From the IMG/VR virus record IMGVR_UViG_3300023110_002430, positions 1 to 23,839 of that record: a stretch of DNA of 23,839 bases. One strand, given 5' to 3'. The notes under the pieces were generated by a model, which did not search any database, had not been told where the DNA came from, and saw only the letters and a list, made by a program, of their open reading frames with translations. Shown here piece by piece: positions 21,023 to 23,839 of this stretch (its first letter is position 1; each line of letters begins with the position of its first letter). The stretch is from a virus. Position numbers and translations under genes: made by a program.

Positions 21023-21068
21023 CGTTCCGTAATGAACGCGCAGGGGGCCACGGTTAGCTCCCTTTTTT
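21023..21068 (+). terminator. Rho-independent terminator with preceding hairpin
   Basis: GGGGGC (21043-21048) pairs with GCTCCC (21057-21062) around an 8-base loop, followed by TTTTTT (21063-21068). A second hairpin, CGTTC/GAACG (21023-21027, 21034-21038), lies just upstream. It ends the tmRNA/outer-membrane-protein transcript. Confidence 0.82.
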
Positions 21069-21084
21069 ATTTTAGGAGACAGTC

Positions 21085-21312
21085 ATGTTATGGACAGCAG
21101 CAATCTTACTTTGTATACCAGATATAGAACCAAGTTTTGAAACTTGCAATGTGCTATTTAATTCGAAATTTAAATATAGTACAGAAGTACAATGTTACGA
21201 AGCTCTAGCTAGACAAATGAATTTTATGATAGAAAATAATCAATTGTATGGCCATGAATTTGTTGAAGCAAAATGTACTGTTTGGGGTGCTTCGAAGGAC
21301 GGTGAAGTATAA
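21085..21312 (+). CDS. Small exported protein of the two-Cys family
   Basis: 75 aa with an AGGAGA ribosome site. Hydrophobic start MLWTAAILLCIPD, then YSTEVQCYEALARQM and VEAKCTVWG: the same plan as 9451-9699 and 22240-22413. Four Cys in all (10, 21, 37, 65). Likely periplasmic or membrane-tethered; function unknown. The last codons contain TATAAATA (21308-21315). Confidence 0.7.
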   Translation: MLWTAAILLCIPDIEPSFETCNVLFNSKFKYSTEVQCYEALARQMNFMIENNQLYGHEFVEAKCTVWGASKDGEV

Positions 21313-21315
21313 ATA
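21308..21315 (+). promoter_or_regulatory. TATAAATA, T4-like late promoter candidate
   Basis: Exact late-type -10 string overlapping the stop codon of the upstream gene and 80 bases before the gene at 21395. The rest of the gap (21316-21394) shows no other clear signal except the GAGG ribosome site. Confidence 0.3.
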
Positions 21316-21394
21316 GATAAAAGGTGGTAATTACTTGAATACTTTGTTATTATCTGTAATTTAAGATAAATGAAACGATATAACGAGGTGTTTA

Positions 21395-21862
21395 ATGATA
21401 GACCCTATAAGCGCCGTAGGTGTAGCGACTGCTGCCTTTAATGGAATTAAGCAAGCGGTTGCTCTTGGTAAAGATATACAAGATATGTCAGGTCAACTTG
21501 GCCAATGGTCAAAAGCAATTTCTGATATTAATTTTGCAGCAGAGCAAGATAAAAAACCTCCTTGGTGGAAAAAGCTAGGAGGTGGTCATCAGGCAAATGC
21601 TGTTGAATCATGGATGCAAAAGAAAAAAGTAGATGAGATGCGTGAAGAACTCCGCAGCTATATTTCTTTATACTATGGTCCATCTGCATGGAAAGAAATT
21701 GTTCACATTGAAACCCAAATGCGTAAAGAACAAAAAGAAAGAGAATACGCAGCAATCGAACGTAAACAAGCAATAATGGAATGGCTTGTTGGAATTGGCT
21801 TATTTGTTACTTCAGTCGCGATAATGGTAGGGTTTGTTTGGATTTTTAATCAGGCGCCATAA
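21395..21862 (+). CDS. Coiled protein with C-terminal membrane anchor
   Basis: 155 aa, GAGG upstream. The N-terminus is Ala/Gly-rich helix (ISAVGVATAAFNGIKQAVALG), the middle is polar with a Trp-Lys segment (PPWWKKLGGG) and a long charged helix (about 75-128), and residues 130-150 are a single membrane span (WLVGIGLFVTSVAIMVGFVW). One span at the C-terminus with a large cytoplasmic helix could fit a lysis or membrane-scaffold protein. Family not named. It starts a run of four membrane-type genes downstream of the lysin. Confidence 0.75.
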   Translation: MIDPISAVGVATAAFNGIKQAVALGKDIQDMSGQLGQWSKAISDINFAAEQDKKPPWWKKLGGGHQANAVESWMQKKKVDEMREELRSYISLYYGPSAWKEIVHIETQMRKEQKEREYAAIERKQAIMEWLVGIGLFVTSVAIMVGFVWIFNQAP

Positions 21863-21863
21863 T

Positions 21864-22229
21864 ATGTGGAATAAATTTAAAAAATGGATTACAATAGACC
21901 ATTGCGTTGATTTATTTGTAGATATTATTTTAATCATTTGGGATGTTATTACTAGCCCTATACTCATAGTTATGAGAATATTAAGATGGGTATTAAGTGA
22001 TTGGTTAACTGCAACCTTAAAGAAATGGGCTCGATGGATAGCTCATTGGTTTGAACATAAAGCTGAATTAAGAAAAGAAAAAGGAATAAGTTTTATAAGA
22101 GCATATTGGTGGGCATTTGTTTTTGCCCCTTTTCTTTTCTTAATGCTTCTTTTTGCGGGTGCTATATTATTTGGATTAGCTGAAGGAATAGGATATATAT
22201 TAGACGACATAGAAAATATGTTAAAATAG
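21864..22229 (+). CDS. Multi-span membrane protein (holin candidate)
   Basis: 121 aa from ATG 21864, one base after the upstream stop; the longer frame from 21834 lies in the previous gene. Hydrophobic segments at about 14-42 (split by SP) and 83-112 are separated by a basic amphipathic region rich in Trp, Lys and Arg (LKKWARWIAHWFEHKAELRKEKG). Size and topology are compatible with a holin for the SleB-like lysin, though signal-bearing lysins need only a pinholin or none. Unproven. Confidence 0.65.
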   Translation: MWNKFKKWITIDHCVDLFVDIILIIWDVITSPILIVMRILRWVLSDWLTATLKKWARWIAHWFEHKAELRKEKGISFIRAYWWAFVFAPFLFLMLLFAGAILFGLAEGIGYILDDIENMLK

Positions 22230-22239
22230 AGGTTATAGT

Positions 22240-22413
22240 ATGTGGGTACTCGTATGGCTAGCTTTGACTAGCTCACAAGAGATGAAGACTTATCATTTAG
22301 GAAACTATACTGATAAAGATTCATGTGTAAAAGCAATGAGCAAAGCTTCAGTGCTTATTACAGACAAAAATCAAACCCTAGACTGTTTTTGGGTTAAACT
22401 ATCGGAGGAATAA
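22240..22413 (+). CDS. Small exported protein of the two-Cys family
   Basis: 57 aa. MWVLVWLALTSS start, then YTDKDSCVKAMSK and TLDCFWVKL: same plan as 9451-9699 and 21085-21312, with just two Cys (29 and 49), which defines the core pair of the family. Ribosome site is AGAGGTTATAGT before the ATG. Function unknown. Confidence 0.65.
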   Translation: MWVLVWLALTSSQEMKTYHLGNYTDKDSCVKAMSKASVLITDKNQTLDCFWVKLSEE

Positions 22414-22415
22414 CC

Positions 22416-22595
22416 ATGGACTGGTTAAAATCTAAAATTGCTTGGTTAAAATCAAAAGTTACTGAAAGATCTAGCTTAGATGGAGTAATAATGATCGGCG
22501 GCGGAGCTGCTATCATTGTCTTTCCACCTTTCGCAGAATTGATAGCATATGGTGCTATTGCTGTAGGTGCTTATACGATTTGGCGTAAAGGATAA
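22416..22595 (+). CDS. Small amphipathic plus membrane-span protein
   Basis: 59 aa with a strong GGAGGAA ribosome site. Residues 1-18 hold a repeated WLKSK motif (DWLKSKIAWLKSK), an amphipathic helix; residues 23-55 are Gly/Ala/Ile-rich and hydrophobic (VIMIGGGAAIIVF, then AYGAIAVGAYTIW), ending WRKG. Compatible with a pinholin-like or other membrane peptide. Function unproven. Confidence 0.65.
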   Translation: MDWLKSKIAWLKSKVTERSSLDGVIMIGGGAAIIVFPPFAELIAYGAIAVGAYTIWRKG

Positions 22596-22610
22596 TTAAA
22601 AAAATATATT

Positions 22611-23255
22611 ATGGCTTTTTTAATTCACCCTTTACCCCCCATCCATGTCTATGTTCGAAAGGAATATCTTTATGACTTAGAACATGGGCATGGAGAATTT
22701 ACACCAGGGATATGGATAAGCGTAAAGAGCGTAAAGTATAAAGCACTTTATTTTGAAACACTATTAACTGACTATGGAGCTCTTTATGACAAACTACCAA
22801 TTTCCGCGTTTGTTTGGAAAACGGATCATGACGAGCTTCTTCCTCTTGATGTTCTTCAGCTTTGGGATTGTTTTGATTACGACATTACCGTTGTCCAAAA
22901 ACCAATCTTGTCACGATGCGAATTTTTTGGAAAAGACAAACGTATGCATGCCGGTGAATATGAATTCACAATCGATAATTGTCACCGCGATACTTCCATC
23001 CTTGACACCAACTTCAGCGAACACGACCCTGAGCACAAATCATTTAATGTTATTAGACTCGACAATGGTCAATTCGCTGCTCAGCCTAATAATAGGGTTC
23101 TCTTCAGAGATAGCTCCTTAACTATCGATAATTTATTAAGACCTGACTTTAAAGTATGTACACAAAATTATGCTGTTGAAACTGAACCAAAGTGGTCAGT
23201 TGGACATACTGATGAATGGCAATATAAAACTAAAGAAGAAGAAGCTAATGAATGA
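22611..23255 (+). CDS. Unidentified soluble phage protein
   Basis: 214 aa, no signal or membrane segment. Contains GEFTPGIWISVKSVKYKALYFETLLTDYGALYDKLPISAF, a DCFDYDI acidic segment, GEYEFTIDNCHRD and a WSVGHTDEWQYK end; aromatic- and Asp/His-rich. I have an impression of a conserved protein of T4-like marine phages, but cannot name a function. The ATG at 22611 has a poor ribosome site. Most of the gene (22600-23100) has higher third-position G/C than its neighbours. The stop overlaps the next gene as ATGA. Confidence 0.75.
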   Translation: MAFLIHPLPPIHVYVRKEYLYDLEHGHGEFTPGIWISVKSVKYKALYFETLLTDYGALYDKLPISAFVWKTDHDELLPLDVLQLWDCFDYDITVVQKPILSRCEFFGKDKRMHAGEYEFTIDNCHRDTSILDTNFSEHDPEHKSFNVIRLDNGQFAAQPNNRVLFRDSSLTIDNLLRPDFKVCTQNYAVETEPKWSVGHTDEWQYKTKEEEANE

Positions 23256-23440
23256 CAATAGCTTTATCTGCAATTTTGGCAACACATATTTGGATGGGAA
23301 ACTACAATGGACTTGTCAAAGTTTGCGAATATCGACCTGCAAGAAATATTTCTCGATTCTATAATCATTATCCTCCTAAAAGATACATTCCCTTTGATTC
23401 AAATTGTCCTCTTTATATTGTAGTAAAAAGAAGAAAATAA
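23252..23440 (+). CDS. Small basic protein with hydrophobic start
   Basis: 62 aa, ATGA overlap with the upstream stop. A short hydrophobic start (MTIALSAILATHIW), CEYRPARNISRFYNHYPPKRY in the middle and SNCPLYIVVKRRK at the end; two Cys (25 and 52). The two-Cys plan recalls the small exported family, but the interval and motifs differ, so I keep it apart. Confidence 0.6.
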   Translation: MTIALSAILATHIWMGNYNGLVKVCEYRPARNISRFYNHYPPKRYIPFDSNCPLYIVVKRRK

Positions 23441-23445
23441 TTTTC

Positions 23446-23459
23446 TGTTACCGGTAACA
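23446..23459. promoter_or_regulatory. Perfect 14-bp palindrome, LacI-family-like operator
   Basis: TGTTACCGGTAACA is its own reverse complement, with a central CG. It lies in the gap before the gene at 23508; TATAAT at 23478-23483 is a good -10, and GTAACA inside the palindrome (23454-23459) would be its -35 with 18-bp spacing. A dimeric regulator bound here would block that promoter. The form fits LacI-family operators (GntR-type sites read ATGTTA...TAACAT). Confidence 0.6.
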
Positions 23460-23507
23460 AAATTTCTCTCACACATATATAATTATAAGCAATGAAAGGA
23501 GAGTTAT

Positions 23508-23723
23508 ATGACGCCTTGGATGCGGAAAGAAGCTAACCGATTACACTGGTTAGTAAAAGGCCACCTAATAAATCCTAAAGCTTCCGACGAAGAAGTAGAA
23601 GGTACCTACAATTCTTATATGAAAAGACTATGGGGAAACTGTGAAAGAGCTGAGTATGGTGAAATTGGATTTGAAGCTGCTTGGAAAAAAAGAGAAGCTG
23701 AAACTTTTATGCAAAAAAAATGA
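23508..23723 (+). CDS. Small unidentified charged protein
   Basis: 71 aa, strong AAGGAGAG ribosome site. Helical and charged with several Trp (PWMRKEANRLHWL, YMKRLWGNCERAEYG, FEAAWKKREAE); no known motif. It stands alone between the palindrome-bearing promoter and the next shared-class promoter, so it is a single-gene unit with its own control. Confidence 0.7.
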   Translation: MTPWMRKEANRLHWLVKGHLINPKASDEEVEGTYNSYMKRLWGNCERAEYGEIGFEAAWKKREAETFMQKK

Positions 23724-23742
23724 AAAAAATGCACTTTAGGGG

Positions 23743-23771
23743 TTTACAATCGGTTTAAAATATGGTAGTAT
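23743..23771 (+). promoter_or_regulatory. Promoter of the shared class at the right end
   Basis: -35 TTTACA (23743-23748), 17 bp ending TATGG, -10 TAGTAT (23766-23771). Expected start near 23778; GGAG at 23793 precedes the ATG at 23805. Confidence 0.85.
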
Positions 23772-23804
23772 ATTCTTATCAAATGAAATGATGGAGATTA
23801 TATT

Positions 23805-23839
23805 ATGGCACATGAAGTAGAAACAATGGCATACGCTGG
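23805..23839 (+). CDS. Start of a DUF932/TIGR03299-like phage protein (partial)
   Basis: Only 11 full codons are inside the window: MAHEVETMAYA. This start is the hallmark of the phage/plasmid-related TIGR03299 (DUF932) family, which normally continues with G-E-x-P-W-H-G-L-G. It has its own promoter and GGAG ribosome site. The call rests on these few residues and needs the next bases. Confidence 0.6.
   Translation, partial: MAHEVETMAYA

Noticed and set aside
22774-23121. 115-codon ORF nested in the gene at 22611
   Set aside because: Open because of the G/C-rich codon island; product partly hydrophobic but with Ser/Thr-rich filler and no ribosome site.
1-23839. CRISPR arrays, insertion sequences or integrase/attachment sites
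   Set aside because: No regularly spaced repeats, terminal inverted repeats or transposase/integrase motifs were seen on either strand.

Overview
The window is a densely packed, AT-rich phage genome segment with every gene on the + strand. Genes abut or overlap, many as ATGA or TTGA stop/start overlaps, and some use TTG or GTG starts. A UvsX-type recombinase next to a gp41/DnaB-type helicase, a gp42-like dCMP hydroxymethylase, a T4-type alpha-glucosyltransferase and many small membrane proteins point to a marine T4-like myovirus. A split, circularly permuted tmRNA gene with an ANDN...ALAA tag is the alphaproteobacterial kind. Together with the base composition this suggests an alphaproteobacterial host (SAR11 or a relative), which is an inference.

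Layout. 1-3700: end of an unidentified gene, a sugar-phosphate nucleotidyltransferase fused to a ManC-like cupin, a zinc-ribbon microprotein, a promoter, an unidentified ORF, a DUF1599-like protein, an AbrB-like protein, a P-loop kinase, a second nucleotidyltransferase and a 2OG-Fe(II) oxygenase. 3695-7381: a sugar-acid block with metal-dependent KdsA, KdsB, a short ATP-type PEP carboxykinase, a membrane microprotein, a cupin and a third nucleotidyltransferase. 7362-11150: nucleotide and base chemistry, with a ThyA-fold enzyme carrying the Asp typical of dCMP hydroxymethylases, a QueC-like ATP pyrophosphatase, a methyltransferase, dCMP deaminase, and a radical SAM protein split from its SPASM domain. 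11151-15450: promoter, AGT-like glycosyltransferase, UDP-glucuronate 4-epimerase-like protein, short UDP-glucose dehydrogenase and a C5-cytosine methyltransferase-like protein. 15461-19068: uvsX, a small protein, the helicase, thyX and a small protein. 19093-20290: promoter, SleB-like lysin with signal peptide, DUF1289, DUF3310 and a small ORF. 20260-21068: promoter, two-piece tmRNA gene, outer-membrane-like protein and terminator. 21085-23723: small, mostly membrane or exported proteins, one larger unknown protein, and a perfect 14-bp palindrome in a promoter-like region. The window ends with a promoter and the start of a DUF932/TIGR03299-like gene.

How the genes fit together. Two themes stand out. 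First, DNA hypermodification: the hydroxymethylase would make hm-dCMP, ThyX and dCMP deaminase would supply dTMP, and the AGT homologue would glycosylate hmC in DNA. UDP-sugar oxidation and epimerisation genes follow AGT directly, so the sugar added may not be glucose. Second, sugar-acid synthesis: PEP carboxykinase makes PEP, KdsA condenses PEP with arabinose-5-phosphate, and KdsB activates the product, all in one gene run. Five promoters share a TTTACA-like -35, exactly 17 bp, and a TAG(T/A)AT-like -10. They sit upstream of the main gene groups, including the tmRNA.
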